Shown piece after piece: positions 1 to 8,671 of a DNA stretch of 64,000 bases. Position 1 is the stretch's first letter; each line of letters begins with the position of its first letter. The notes below the pieces were generated by a model. That model was given only the letters and a program-made list of their open reading frames with translations, was not told where the DNA came from and did no database searches. The stretch is taken from positions 4,093,001-4,157,000 of the forward strand of contig NZ_CP103300.1 in assembly GCF_025562755.1 (NCBI RefSeq). Direction: 5' to 3'. A program made the position numbers and the translations under genes. The stretch comes from Endozoicomonas euniceicola. Its GTDB lineage: Bacteria > Pseudomonadota > Gammaproteobacteria > Pseudomonadales > Endozoicomonadaceae.

Positions 1-2
1 TT

Positions 3-227
3 TCCAGCCATGTCAGCACAGACAGCGGCGGAGAGTGTTCATCCACGGCTATTCGTGCGCTGATCAAAAAGTTGGTTCAGGATGAAAATCCAAAAAAACC
101 GCTCAGTGACAACAAAATTGCCGGATTGCTGGGAGAACAGGGCATAAAAGTAGCCCGACGAACCATCGCCAAGTACCGGGAATCAATGCATATACCCCCT
201 TCCAACGAACGTAAGTGTCTGGTGTAA
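3..227 (+). CDS. rpoN: RNA polymerase sigma-54 factor, C-terminal end (partial)
   Basis: An open frame runs in from the window edge and stops with TAA at 225-227, giving the last 74 residues of sigma-54. The motif ARRTIAKYRESM is the RpoN box, the signature that recognises the -24 promoter element. Sigma-54 directs core RNA polymerase to -24/-12 promoters and needs an enhancer-binding ATPase to open DNA. The following genes hpf, ptsN, rapZ and ptsO are the usual neighbours of rpoN in gammaproteobacteria, which supports the call. Only the 5' part is missing, cut by the window edge. Confidence 0.95.
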   Translation, partial: SSHVSTDSGGECSSTAIRALIKKLVQDENPKKPLSDNKIAGLLGEQGIKVARRTIAKYRESMHIPPSNERKCLV

Positions 228-354
228 AAATCCTGTATTTTTTTGCTTCAGAGCAGTACCTGCGTTGTTATCAGTGATAGAATCTAAACAGACCAGTTCG
301 AGAATCCCGGGAACTGGCCACTGTCTTCAAACGGGATCAGCAGGAGAGCGTTAC

Positions 355-660
355 ATGCAAGTCAACATCAGTGGACATCATGTAGAAGTGACTCAAGCTC
401 TGAAAGATTATGTCACTAAAAAACTCGACCGCCTGGCAGCTCACTTCGATAACATCACTAATGTACAGGTCACCTTGAGCGTAGAGAAACTACTACACAA
501 GGCAGAAGTGATCCTGCACATACGTGGAGCTGACATCAATGCGACCGCTGAATCCGATGACATGTATGCGGCTATTGACGATTTGTCAGATAAAATCGAC
601 CGACAGTTGGTAAAACACAAGGAAAAAACGCTCAATCGCATGCAGGGAGCCCGAGGCTGA
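355..660 (+). CDS. hpf: Ribosome hibernation promoting factor HPF
   Basis: The product of 101 aa is the short HPF/YfiA type that binds the 30S decoding region and promotes ribosome dimers in stationary phase. The N-terminus MQVNISGHHVEVT and the later VEKLLHKAEV and DMYAAIDDLSDKIDRQL stretches are typical of the family's beta-alpha fold. I chose the ATG at 355 because AGGAG (342-346) lies at good spacing and the length then fits the family (about 95-105 aa). The longer frame from 265 would add 30 residues that do not look like HPF. It lies 127 bp after rpoN and probably belongs to the same transcription unit. Confidence 0.93.
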   Translation: MQVNISGHHVEVTQALKDYVTKKLDRLAAHFDNITNVQVTLSVEKLLHKAEVILHIRGADINATAESDDMYAAIDDLSDKIDRQLVKHKEKTLNRMQGARG

Positions 661-668
661 AGCCATAA

Positions 669-696
669 CCGACTGAAAGCCCTGGCTTTCAGTCGG
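669..696 (+). terminator. Perfect hairpin between hpf and ptsN, possible terminator or attenuator
   Basis: A 13-bp perfect inverted repeat (669-681 with 684-696) follows the hpf stop by 8 bp. The T-rich run (about 710-721) lies some 15 bases beyond the stem, so it is not a textbook intrinsic terminator. It could also be a processing or stability hairpin. Confidence 0.4.
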
Positions 697-756
697 CTCC
701 ATCCAGAGAGCGGCTTCTTTTTTGCACTCGCACCCTGTGAGCCTTCCAATCGTTGT

Positions 757-1209
757 ATGACTATTAAAAACATCCTAACCCCCGAGCGCACCCTCCATGG
801 TGTGCAAGGGATCAGCAAAAAGAAAATCCTGGAAACTATTGCGGAACAGATCAGTGAACATGTTCCCGCCATCAACGCCAAGAACCTGTTCAACAACCTC
901 ATCAACCGGGAACGACTGGGTACCACCGGACTGGGCAACGGCATTGCGCTGCCTCACTGCCGCTCCAAAGCCTGCCCGGAGCCAACGGGCCTCTTCATTC
1001 GTCTGTCGGAACCTGTTGATTTTGACGCGGTAGACCGTGAGCCTGTTGACCTGATTTTTGCTTTGATCGTCCCTGAAGAAAGCACCCAGGAGCACCTCGA
1101 TATCCTGAAAGCCCTGGCTCAACGCTTCACCGACGATTACCTGCTCAGTCAGATCCGGTCAGCTAGCTCTTCGGAAAGCCTGTATCAGCTCCTGACAAAT
1201 CCGGCCTGA
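757..1209 (+). CDS. ptsN: Nitrogen-PTS EIIA component (EIIA-Ntr)
   Basis: The 150-aa product is a PTS EIIA type-2 domain. The phosphoacceptor histidine is H67 in GIALPHCR, within the family block RERLGTTGLGNGIALPHCRS. EIIA-Ntr receives phosphate from NPr (ptsO, encoded at 2280) and acts as a regulator, for example of potassium handling and central metabolism, not as a sugar transporter. The length matches the family (about 150-163 aa). It lies 97 bp after hpf with a hairpin between, and 213 bp before rapZ. Confidence 0.95.
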   Translation: MTIKNILTPERTLHGVQGISKKKILETIAEQISEHVPAINAKNLFNNLINRERLGTTGLGNGIALPHCRSKACPEPTGLFIRLSEPVDFDAVDREPVDLIFALIVPEESTQEHLDILKALAQRFTDDYLLSQIRSASSSESLYQLLTNPA

Positions 1210-1422
1210 CCTGAACGGGTATTATACTGTCAGGGGTTATTCTCTGGCAGTCCCACAATATCTCTGCCAGTTTCAACTTCAGGTCATGGCAACAAGCAGG
1301 CAGCACAGCTATTACCTATCCTTGAAATAAAGAAACAGGTTTTAATCTCGTTGAGTTACTCTATTATTCAACCGTTAAACCTGTTATCCGTTAATAACAA
1401 GCTCCGCATAAAGGGAACCCCC

Positions 1423-2280
1423 ATGAAACTCGTTATTATCAGCGGCCGCTCAGGTTCAGGAAAAAGCGCGGCACTCCATGCCCTTGAGGATCAGGGATAT
1501 TACTGCGTCGACAACCTGCCAGCCACTATGCTCAGCCAGCTACCGGAACAGCTGAGTGAAGGCGCTAATGAGCCCCCCAGAATGGCCGTCAGCATCGATG
1601 TTCGTAATGTTCCCGGAGCCCTGGAGCATTTCCCAAGACTGCTGAAAAAACTCAGAAACCAGGAAATCGATTGTCAGGTGGTATTCCTGGACGCTGACAG
1701 CAGCTGCCTGATGAAGCGTTACAGCTCAACTCGCCGAAAGCATCCTCTGACGAATGATAAGGTGTCACTGATCGAAGCCATCGATCTGGAAACCAGCCTG
1801 CTGGGGCCCGTGGCAGCACAGGCCGATATCCGCATCGACACATCACCATTGTCTGTGCATGAAATTCATGAGCAGGTTCGCCACAAGGTCATTGGCGACG
1901 GCACCAAAAGCATGACTCTGCTGATTCAATCCTTTGGCTTCAAGCACGGTATGCCGGTGGATGCTGACTATGTATTTGATGTTCGCTGCCTGCCTAACCC
2001 ATACTGGGATGAATCCATCCGGCCATACACCGGTCAGGACAAGCCGGTTCAGGAGTTCCTTGCAGCGAAACCCATGGTGACAGAGATGTTTGATGACCTG
2101 AAGCAGTTCGTGGAAAAATGGCTACCAAGGTTTGAATCCGGCCAGCGCAGCTATATGACCATTGCCATAGGTTGTACCGGTGGGCAGCACCGTTCAGTCT
2201 ATATTAGTGAACGGCTGGGCAACTGGTTCAGTAAACGTTTTGACCGGGTTCAGGTTCGACACAGGGAGCTATCCAAATAA
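1423..2280 (+). CDS. rapZ: RNase adapter / nucleotide-binding protein RapZ
   Basis: The 285-aa product matches RapZ (E. coli about 284 aa). The N-terminal P-loop GRSGSGKS is at residues 8-15, and the C-terminal domain carries GCTGGQHRSVYISERL, the most conserved part of the family. In enterobacteria RapZ presents GlmZ sRNA to RNase E and so controls glucosamine-6-phosphate synthase; whether that circuit exists here cannot be seen. I chose the ATG at 1423, preceded by AAAGGGA (1410-1415), over an upstream frame at 1351 that adds 24 non-conserved residues. The stop codon overlaps the ptsO start by one base (TAATG), which suggests translational coupling. Confidence 0.95.
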   Translation: MKLVIISGRSGSGKSAALHALEDQGYYCVDNLPATMLSQLPEQLSEGANEPPRMAVSIDVRNVPGALEHFPRLLKKLRNQEIDCQVVFLDADSSCLMKRYSSTRRKHPLTNDKVSLIEAIDLETSLLGPVAAQADIRIDTSPLSVHEIHEQVRHKVIGDGTKSMTLLIQSFGFKHGMPVDADYVFDVRCLPNPYWDESIRPYTGQDKPVQEFLAAKPMVTEMFDDLKQFVEKWLPRFESGQRSYMTIAIGCTGGQHRSVYISERLGNWFSKRFDRVQVRHRELSK

Positions 2281-2549
2281 TGATCCAGATGCAAGCGACC
2301 ATCATCAACAAACTTGGACTGCATGCTCGTGCCGCATCAAAGTTTGTCTCGACCACTTCCAACTTTATCAGCCAGATTAAAGTCGGCGTAAACGGTCGTG
2401 AAGTGGATGGAAAAAGCATTATGGCGATCATGATGCTGGCTGCCGGTCAGGGAACCACCCTCGACCTGACATTTGAGGGTGAAGACGAGCAGGAAGCAGC
2501 CGATGCACTGTGCAATCTGATCAACGATTATTTTGAAGAAGGTGAGTAA
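2280..2549 (+). CDS. ptsO: Phosphocarrier protein NPr (HPr family, nitrogen PTS)
   Basis: The 89-aa HPr-fold protein has the phosphorylatable H15 in NKLGLHARAA and the family block EVDGKSIMAIMMLAA. The residue after KS in HPr proteins is variable, and Ser in DGKS corresponds to the usual regulatory serine region. NPr passes phosphate from EI-Ntr (ptsP, not in the window) to EIIA-Ntr (ptsN, 757). The start overlaps the rapZ stop. An alternative ATG three codons in (2289) would shorten the tail ahead of the first strand and cannot be excluded. Confidence 0.93.
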   Translation: MIQMQATIINKLGLHARAASKFVSTTSNFISQIKVGVNGREVDGKSIMAIMMLAAGQGTTLDLTFEGEDEQEAADALCNLINDYFEEGE

Positions 2550-2587
2550 ACAGCTCCCTCAGTCATAGACAACACCAGGCGTGGAAT

Positions 2588-3946
2588 ATGGTTCAGCAAC
2601 TGCAACTGAGTATCGGGGACAAGGCGCTTAAAGAGCTCAATGAAGCACTGGAACACGGTGTCTCGCCGGAACTCAGACGCATGCTCAACAGCCTTCCGGC
2701 GGCTGATGCGGCACACCTGCTGGAATCCTCCCCACCCAAACTTCGCAGCCTGCTCTGGCGCTTAATCGACCAGGATCAGGAAGGCGACGTGCTGCAGGAG
2801 TTAAGCGACGAAGTCAGGCAGTTCTTTCTGGACCGGATGAACATTGCCGAGCTTAAGGCCATCACTGACGGTCAGGATGTAGACGACATTGCCGACCTGC
2901 TGCAACAGCTGCCCGGCACGATCACCCGCAGAGTGCTTGATTCCATGGACAGTCAGGACCGGCAACGGATTGAAGTGGTCCTGTCCTACCCGGAAGACAC
3001 CGCCGGTGGCCTGATGAACACCGATATGGTCACCATTCGCCCCAGCAATACCGTTGATGTGGTGCTGCGCTATCTGCGGCGACATGAGAAACTCCCGGAG
3101 ATGACCGATAGCCTTCTGGTGGTCAACCGCCGGGATGAATACATTGGTTCTTTACCGCTTGGCATATTGCTGACCACAGACCCTTCTGCCTCAGTCTATG
3201 AAGTCATGCAAACCGATATCACGCCCATACCCGCAGATACTGAAGACACCCAGGTCGCCCAGATTTTCGAACGACAGGATCTCGTTTCCGCCCCGGTTAT
3301 CAATGACAAAGGCAAGCTGCTGGGTCGTATTACCATCGACGATGTGGTGGACGTCATCCGGGAAGAGGCTGAACACTCCATGATGAGCATGGCGGGTCTG
3401 GATGATGACGAAGACACCTTTGCCCCCGTCTTTAAAACGGCAAGGCGCCGTGCCGTCTGGCTGGGCATTAACTTAATTACTGCCTTTATCGCTGCCTCTG
3501 TCATCGGCATGTTCCAGACCACGATCGACAAAGTGGTGGCACTGGCAGTACTTATGCCAATTGTCGCCGGAATGGGCGGTAACGCCGGTGGTCAGGCTCT
3601 CACTCTGGTGATTCGCGGGATGGCGCTTGGACAGATCAGCAGCACCAACCTGCGCTGGCTGTTGAGTCGTGAGCTGGCGGTAGGCTTTATGAACGGTCTG
3701 CTCTGGGCCAGCCTGGTCGCCCTGATCGCTTACCTGTGGTTTAACGACCCGATTATTTCGTTTGTGATTGGCTGTGCCATGGTGATCAACCTGAGCGCTG
3801 CGGTGATTGTAGGTGCCAGCCTGCCGGTGATTCTGAAATCGATGAACATTGATCCATCTCTGGCTGGCACAATCATTCTGACAACGATTTCTGATGTGCT
3901 GGGCTTTTTCTCCTTTCTTGGGCTGGCGACGCTTTTTTACGCGTGA
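2588..3946 (+). CDS. mgtE: Magnesium transporter MgtE
   Basis: The 452-aa product has the MgtE layout. A helical N-domain (about residues 20-125) leads to PEDTAGGLM, and then a pair of CBS domains (about 135-260) acts as the cytoplasmic magnesium sensor. Five membrane helices follow (about 285-450). The pore helix motif GMGGNAGGQ and the acidic residue in TISDVLGFF correspond to the ion-selectivity region and the essential Asp of the channel. The length is typical (about 450 aa). It starts 38 bp after ptsO on the same strand, so co-transcription is likely. Confidence 0.95.
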   Translation: MVQQLQLSIGDKALKELNEALEHGVSPELRRMLNSLPAADAAHLLESSPPKLRSLLWRLIDQDQEGDVLQELSDEVRQFFLDRMNIAELKAITDGQDVDDIADLLQQLPGTITRRVLDSMDSQDRQRIEVVLSYPEDTAGGLMNTDMVTIRPSNTVDVVLRYLRRHEKLPEMTDSLLVVNRRDEYIGSLPLGILLTTDPSASVYEVMQTDITPIPADTEDTQVAQIFERQDLVSAPVINDKGKLLGRITIDDVVDVIREEAEHSMMSMAGLDDDEDTFAPVFKTARRRAVWLGINLITAFIAASVIGMFQTTIDKVVALAVLMPIVAGMGGNAGGQALTLVIRGMALGQISSTNLRWLLSRELAVGFMNGLLWASLVALIAYLWFNDPIISFVIGCAMVINLSAAVIVGASLPVILKSMNIDPSLAGTIILTTISDVLGFFSFLGLATLFYA

Positions 3947-4059
3947 CCGAATTTATATTCAGCCATTCGTGTTGCATTCCTGATTGCAGCTTCTATTCTT
4001 TTTTGACTTCATGCCTTCGTAAAAAAATACTCAAACACCCGGCAAAGCTGTAGTCAAAA

Positions 4060-6777
4060 ATGAATATAAAGGATACTCGCGCATTAACTGTATTTTTTAT
4101 AGCAGTGCTATGCATAAGCAACTCTTACTCTCAAGTCGCTATTTACTCACGAGCCAAAGCAAACGGCCAATATTATAATACGCTTATTACCGAAGACTTG
4201 TCGTATTCTTCTGACGCAGTCAACGTCCCGGATACGAGCAATAAAAAGGAGTACGAATTCGTCTGGAGTGGGGTCACTGAAGGCAGGCACCTTCAGGCCT
4301 GCCTCCCCGAGTCATGGTCTTTAGCCACTGAATCGCAAGGCGTGAAGGTAATGGCCTCAACCTTAAACGAGCCTGAGGGTTCAGATTGCAAACTGCTTTA
4401 TTTTCATAGTGCTCAGGGACGCTCCCGGCTGAAGACAAAAACAGCGGATGTCCAGAACCACTTGTTTCAACCAACATTCCCGGGGCCTGACTTTACCGGG
4501 GTAATAGCCCTTAAACCCGTCACAGAGCGTAACTCTCAAGTTCAAGGCTACAGCATCACCAGCGATGTTAAGCCTCAGAATGAAACCGGACACCTGCCAT
4601 TACCTTACGATCGCTCAGACCCACCCTTATTATTCGGCTCTTCATCAGGGCACATGGGATTAGACGATCCTTTTGATGACAGAAAGCCACCCTTTCTGTT
4701 TTCACCCCTGGCTGGAAGCGAACTGGTGATCTCTCCCGTTTTGGCTCCCCAAAACCAACATCCTTTTATTCGCATTACCATTTTGCTTCTATCTGGTGAG
4801 TCCTTTACCTCCACTCTATCCGGTGACGAAGCACTGGCACTCAAAAAAGCCAAAGCACTGACCAACCCCTTTCAGTTACTGAGCTATCTCCGGAGAAAGC
4901 AGCACTGGTTAAGCAGCTGGTTCAGTCAGAGGGAAGACCTGGAAAGTGCTTTGGAAAACAGCGATGAGGCCAATGAACGTTACATACAAAACCTGATCGA
5001 TAGCTTAAATGACATGAAGGTGATGATCACATCAGATCAATCTATTCCTGTCAGCGGCATCCTCAACGCAATGATTAATGGTAACCCTGAAAATACTGGT
5101 AACAGTCAGGAGGCTTCTGGTAATGGTTTAAGGCACCGGAAAACAGGAGGGGCAAGTAACAATCGGAATCCTGCCGGAAATGGTGAAAGCGGTAATGCCG
5201 AAGGTGTCAATGGAGGAGGTGGCGATGGTCAGCATCCCGACCAGACTGTTAAAAAAACAGAAGGAGAAAGTGGAAGTAGGCTGGACATTCGCTCTATTCT
5301 GAATCAGAGCCAATTTTCGGAACTGTTTAACACTGTGCCTGACTTTGTTTTGTCCAGTCTATACGCCTACGGTCAGCTCACGGCAGAACAGCTGGCGGAA
5401 TTGCTGATGGCATTCTCAGAAGATGATTTAAGTTCTTCCCTGAGAAGTGATGACCTGATTGAAAAGCTGGAACAACGTAATGATGAAGACAAAGCTATAT
5501 CGTTGTCAGTGCTACATCATATTGCAAAAACCGTAGGCGAGAACAATAATCTGCACCTTATCCATCAGCTCATTTTGGCCAAAACACCTTCAGCCTGGAG
5601 AGATGTAGTCAGAAAAAAACCCGAAATCCCCAATGACAATATCCCTGAAGAAGTAACAAGGCACCTGGCAAAACTGCTTGGCTTTAATGGTGAAAAACGA
5701 GTGAACCTCTACAACAACATGGCCCGGAAAGGTTACATACCCAGTGAAATTTATAGTTCCCGTCTTTTCAGACCATACCCTGTAGCACTGTTTATCATAC
5801 ATAACCATAAGTTAGACAAATCCGTCAGTGGAGCAGTACTCGAGTATATCCATGGTTTAGCCCCTGATCTTGATGTTGAAAGACGCCTTACAGAGCTTCT
5901 TTATGGTACTCAAGAGCAGGAGATGACGGAACACACCACCGGACTCCCCATGCAAACCGAAGCCACCAGGCAAAATCAGGACTTAAAGGAAAAATCCAAG
6001 GCGGTTACAGATTTCCTGAAACAGAAGGGTATAAAAGAATACACGCTGAATTTGCTAAATAACTCTGGACTATTAGATGAAAATCGTATTAATAAGATTT
6101 GTATCGATAACTCAGGCACAATTAATAAAAATGAAATTGATCAGCTTCTCAATGATTTAGTAACACATACTCTGTCCATAGAGGCTCTAAAGCAATTAGG
6201 CTATTCAGAATCAGCAATAGAGGCTCTTAAGAATAATGGCAACTTACACATAGATAACTGTAAGTTACTTGCACAAGCATTTGATGATAATGCCGCAGAA
6301 GTTATAGCAGAGGGGCTTACCGGGAAACTTAAAATTTTCAACTCCTTTCTACGACTAAATAACATAAAACATCCTGAACTGGTTGACCGCCTGAGAACCA
6401 ATGATGAATGGTCGAAACTGGATAGTGGACAAACAGCTTTCACTCAACACCGTGAAATTATTCGGCACTACGGCCTCGAAACGTATGTGAACATGCAGGC
6501 ACAATATATTGTGGACTCTGAAGCAGCCTCCCCCCTTGATGAGTTTGATATTAGTGTTCGCGTCAATAAAGCTATTAAAGCCCTTGCAACATCACACGAT
6601 CACCAATATGAACGTTTGACTGGAGAAAATCTCCATCTGTCAATCACGACGGCTATCAAATATATGATCAAGTTCAGGGTTAATGAAATAGTAAGACAAA
6701 AGACAGAGCGACAGAAAAAGATAGATGAAGGCAGGGAGTCGTGGTGTGAGTGGCTAACCCGGATGATATTTGGCTGA
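4060..6777 (+). CDS. Secreted protein of unknown function with helical C-terminal half
   Basis: I do not recognise this 905-aa protein. Residues 1-24 look like a signal peptide: charged start, hydrophobic ALTVFFIAVLCISNS, small residues before QVA. The Cys does not sit in a good lipobox. Residues about 30-340 appear beta-rich and proline-rich. Residues about 345-405 form a low-complexity Gly/Asn/Ser linker. The remaining 500 residues appear alpha-helical and contain several units of 80-100 aa with the feel of helical adaptor bundles, for example HLAKLLGFNGEKRVNLYNNM. A death-fold comparison is only a guess. There is no strong ribosome-binding site before the ATG, but no better in-frame start. 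Base composition is lower in GC than mgtE, and it separates mgtE from pmbA, so horizontal gain is plausible. Confidence 0.6.
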   Translation: MNIKDTRALTVFFIAVLCISNSYSQVAIYSRAKANGQYYNTLITEDLSYSSDAVNVPDTSNKKEYEFVWSGVTEGRHLQACLPESWSLATESQGVKVMASTLNEPEGSDCKLLYFHSAQGRSRLKTKTADVQNHLFQPTFPGPDFTGVIALKPVTERNSQVQGYSITSDVKPQNETGHLPLPYDRSDPPLLFGSSSGHMGLDDPFDDRKPPFLFSPLAGSELVISPVLAPQNQHPFIRITILLLSGESFTSTLSGDEALALKKAKALTNPFQLLSYLRRKQHWLSSWFSQREDLESALENSDEANERYIQNLIDSLNDMKVMITSDQSIPVSGILNAMINGNPENTGNSQEASGNGLRHRKTGGASNNRNPAGNGESGNAEGVNGGGGDGQHPDQTVKKTEGESGSRLDIRSILNQSQFSELFNTVPDFVLSSLYAYGQLTAEQLAELLMAFSEDDLSSSLRSDDLIEKLEQRNDEDKAISLSVLHHIAKTVGENNNLHLIHQLILAKTPSAWRDVVRKKPEIPNDNIPEEVTRHLAKLLGFNGEKRVNLYNNMARKGYIPSEIYSSRLFRPYPVALFIIHNHKLDKSVSGAVLEYIHGLAPDLDVERRLTELLYGTQEQEMTEHTTGLPMQTEATRQNQDLKEKSKAVTDFLKQKGIKEYTLNLLNNSGLLDENRINKICIDNSGTINKNEIDQLLNDLVTHTLSIEALKQLGYSESAIEALKNNGNLHIDNCKLLAQAFDDNAAEVIAEGLTGKLKIFNSFLRLNNIKHPELVDRLRTNDEWSKLDSGQTAFTQHREIIRHYGLETYVNMQAQYIVDSEAASPLDEFDISVRVNKAIKALATSHDHQYERLTGENLHLSITTAIKYMIKFRVNEIVRQKTERQKKIDEGRESWCEWLTRMIFG

Positions 6778-6779
6778 AG

Positions 6780-6809
6780 GTTGGCAGGCTCTAAAACTGC
6801 CCTGCCAAC
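6780..6809 (+). terminator. Hairpin just after the 905-aa gene
   Basis: A 9-bp perfect inverted repeat, GTTGGCAGG (6780-6788) with CCTGCCAAC (6801-6809), begins 2 bp after the stop codon. No good U-run follows, so it is a candidate terminator only. Confidence 0.4.
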
Positions 6810-6846
6810 TTCCTGGGCCAGAAGATTTAGCAAAATCGTCGTAAAC

Positions 6847-6867
6847 CCTCGCCCAATGCGGGCGGGG
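6847..6867. repeat. Left-end subterminal hairpin of the IS605-type element
   Basis: CCTCGCCC (6847-6854) pairs with GGGCGGGG (6860-6867) over a 5-nt loop, allowing one G-T pair. It mirrors the right-end hairpin and is the expected binding site of the TnpA dimer. Confidence 0.7.
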
Positions 6868-6877
6868 ATATAAGACG

Positions 6878-6896
6878 GGAAGGCGCAGAGCCTTCC
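6878..6896 (-). terminator. Hairpin downstream of tnpA
   Basis: A 7-bp stem GGAAGGC/GCCTTCC with a 5-nt loop lies 4 bp beyond the tnpA stop codon. Read on the minus strand it is followed by a T-rich stretch (CGTCTTATAT). It may end tnpA transcription and may also form part of the element's left end. Confidence 0.45.
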
Positions 6897-6900
6897 GCCA

Positions 6901-7329
6901 TCAATCTGGTGTACTCTGGCTATTAACGTAGTCCTTCAGAGTCTCGATAGTTGCACTGCCAGCACTGCAAGCAAAGTAAGACCTTGACCACATTAAGCCT
7001 GCTTTGCTCTGAGCAGTAAGGTGGGTATTCAGCATTCGCAACCGTCTTGATGATGTTGATTTGAGATTATTTACCATGACACTGATAGCCAGTTTTGGTG
7101 GGTAGGCCACCAACAGGTGTACGTGATCTTTTTCGCCATCCATTTCAAGTAACTGGCATTCCAGTTTTTCACATGCACTCTCGAACGACTCCCGTAACTG
7201 CTTGATCATATAGCCATCAAAAAGCTTTCGTCTGTACTTTGTCGTGAACACCAAATGAACAACCAGCTTGGTAACGCTATGTCGTTTGCGAAGATACCCT
7301 TTAAGCAAATCTTTATTGTGTGCGCCCAC
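6901..7329 (-). CDS. tnpA: IS200/IS605-family Y1 transposase TnpA
   Basis: The 142-aa protein has the HUH motif in DHVHLLV, the family block SYFACSAGSATIETLKDYV containing the presumed nucleophile Tyr, and LKSTSSRRLR. TnpA cuts and joins single-stranded DNA at the element ends. I chose the GTG at 7329 (GTG GGC GCA CAC) because GAGGT lies about 7-10 bases upstream and the length then fits the family (about 140-150 aa). The longer frame to 7431 adds 34 hydrophobic residues and overlaps tnpB. All motifs are present, so it looks intact and could be active. Confidence 0.9.
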   Translation of the reverse strand: MGAHNKDLLKGYLRKRHSVTKLVVHLVFTTKYRRKLFDGYMIKQLRESFESACEKLECQLLEMDGEKDHVHLLVAYPPKLAISVMVNNLKSTSSRRLRMLNTHLTAQSKAGLMWSRSYFACSAGSATIETLKDYVNSQSTPD

Positions 7330-7558
7330 TTGAAAACCTCTTTCAAATACCTGTAATATAAAATTTATATTAATGAGCACTGAAATAACGTTCCATGCTG
7401 AGAGCCACCAAAGTACGAATCTATCCAACATCAGAGCAGGCGGAATTTCTCGACCGTCAGTTTGATGCTGTGCGGTTCGTATGGAACAAGGCCCTGGCTA
7501 TTAAGGTTCATTATTACAAGGTTCGTAGGCAGAGCCTTTCTCCCAAAAAACACCTGAA

Positions 7559-7575
7559 TAGGACTTACGCATTGA
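7559..7575 (+). repeat. Left terminal inverted repeat of the nested IS
   Basis: 17-bp arm matching 8655-8671 in reverse complement without mismatch. Confidence 0.9.
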
Positions 7576-7591
7576 CAGCAGGCTTTAAAAT

Positions 7592-8665
7592 TTGATAATA
7601 GCCACAAATGACTATCTTTCAGGGACGAAAGTGAGAAGTACTACTCGCCCAACGACTGCAAAATGCACACTTCCACAATACATGGGATTTTTGATCAGTG
7701 AGCCCAAATCATCAACATGCACAAGGCTGGCAGAAGTGACTGGCATTTCTCACGATAGCGTTAACCGCTTTCTTCAGCGCGAAAATTACCAACCAAAAGA
7801 CATGTTCGATGAAGCCGCCCAAAACTTATGCCTTGTTGGCGGCACGTTGAGCGTCGATGATACTGTTCTTGATAAACCGTATAGCAATTCTGTAGCGCTT
7901 GTTAGCCACTTCTGGTCAGGCAAGCATCACCGGGCAGTCAAAGGTATTAATCTTGTCACCCTCTATTACACCGATCCCGCCGGTCGGCATATGCCCGTGA
8001 ACTTCAGAATATGCGACAAGTCGGAAGGCAAGACCAAAAACGATTACTTTCTTGAAATGTTGAGTGAAGTGCTGGCATGGGGGCTGAAGCCAGCGTATGT
8101 AACCGGTGACTCCTGGTACAGCTGCGTCAAAAACCTGAAGACGATTAAAAACCATCAGACAGGGTTCATGTTTGCAGTTGAAAAAAACAGGACGGTATCA
8201 CTGGAAAAAGGTCATTGGCAGCAGGTTCAGGCTCTTGAGGTACCAGACGATGGTTTGGATGTCTGGCTCAAGGATTTCGGCAAAGTCAGGTTGTTCAGGA
8301 CGATGCTAAAAGACCAGCGTCGCCACTACGTGGTTTACCTGCCAGAAGATGTACCTGTTCAACGCGATGATTTCATCCTGATCCACGACCAGCACTGGCA
8401 GATTGAGCAGTTCCACAGGGCGATCAAGCAGGTTTGCCATATCGAACATTTTCAGGTGCGTAATGAGCGGCCTGTAAGAAATCACATATTCTCAAGTATT
8501 CTGAGCTTTGTTTATCTCCAGAAAATGCAGATAGCGCAGGAGTTTACGAATATTTATCAGCACCAGCGTAAGCTGTTTAAAGAAGTGGTTGGTGCCTTCA
8601 TTAAGATTTTTGCAAAGGACAAAGATGACCTGCTACCAAAATTTGCAGGTGCCATCAATGCGTAA
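7592..8665 (+). CDS. DDE transposase, IS701-like
   Basis: This product (up to 357 aa) has an N-terminal helix-turn-helix-like part (LAEVTGISHDSVNRFL) and a DDE/RNase H core: Asp in SVDDTVLDKP, Asp in VTGDSWYS and Glu in QIEQFHRAIKQ. It would cut and paste the element through its 17-bp inverted repeats. The start is uncertain: the frame opens with TTG at 7592 close to the left end, while the first ATG (7682) would cut into the N-terminal domain. All core residues and both ends are present, so it may still be active. The IS701-type label is by resemblance only; an IS4-like relative is possible. Confidence 0.8.
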   Translation: MIIATNDYLSGTKVRSTTRPTTAKCTLPQYMGFLISEPKSSTCTRLAEVTGISHDSVNRFLQRENYQPKDMFDEAAQNLCLVGGTLSVDDTVLDKPYSNSVALVSHFWSGKHHRAVKGINLVTLYYTDPAGRHMPVNFRICDKSEGKTKNDYFLEMLSEVLAWGLKPAYVTGDSWYSCVKNLKTIKNHQTGFMFAVEKNRTVSLEKGHWQQVQALEVPDDGLDVWLKDFGKVRLFRTMLKDQRRHYVVYLPEDVPVQRDDFILIHDQHWQIEQFHRAIKQVCHIEHFQVRNERPVRNHIFSSILSFVYLQKMQIAQEFTNIYQHQRKLFKEVVGAFIKIFAKDKDDLLPKFAGAINA

Positions 8666-8671
8666 GTCCTA
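8655..8671 (-). repeat. Right terminal inverted repeat of the nested IS
   Basis: Perfect reverse complement of 7559-7575. It overlaps the last codons of the transposase, whose stop ends at 8665. Confidence 0.9.

Larger units (their letters stand above)
7559..8671 (+). mobile_element. DDE-type insertion sequence (IS701-like) nested in tnpB
   Basis: The 1113-bp element is bounded by perfect 17-bp inverted repeats, TAGGACTTACGCATTGA at 7559-7575 and its complement at 8655-8671. It is flanked by a direct repeat CTGAA at 7554-7558 and 8672-8676. It contains one transposase gene that fills it. Family assignment rests on the look of the transposase and is tentative; the ends and target repeat are read directly. 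Confidence 0.9.

Noticed and set aside
441..944. 167-aa minus-strand frame across hpf and ptsN
   Set aside because: It lies antisense to two well-supported conserved genes and has no recognisable motif.
1210..1422. Separate small gene or sigma-54 promoter before rapZ
   Set aside because: No coding signal and no convincing GG-N10-GC element; the in-frame extension from 1351 does not resemble RapZ.
7395..7595. Separate 66-aa gene
   Set aside because: It is the 5' fragment of tnpB read into the inserted element; its last residues come from the IS end.
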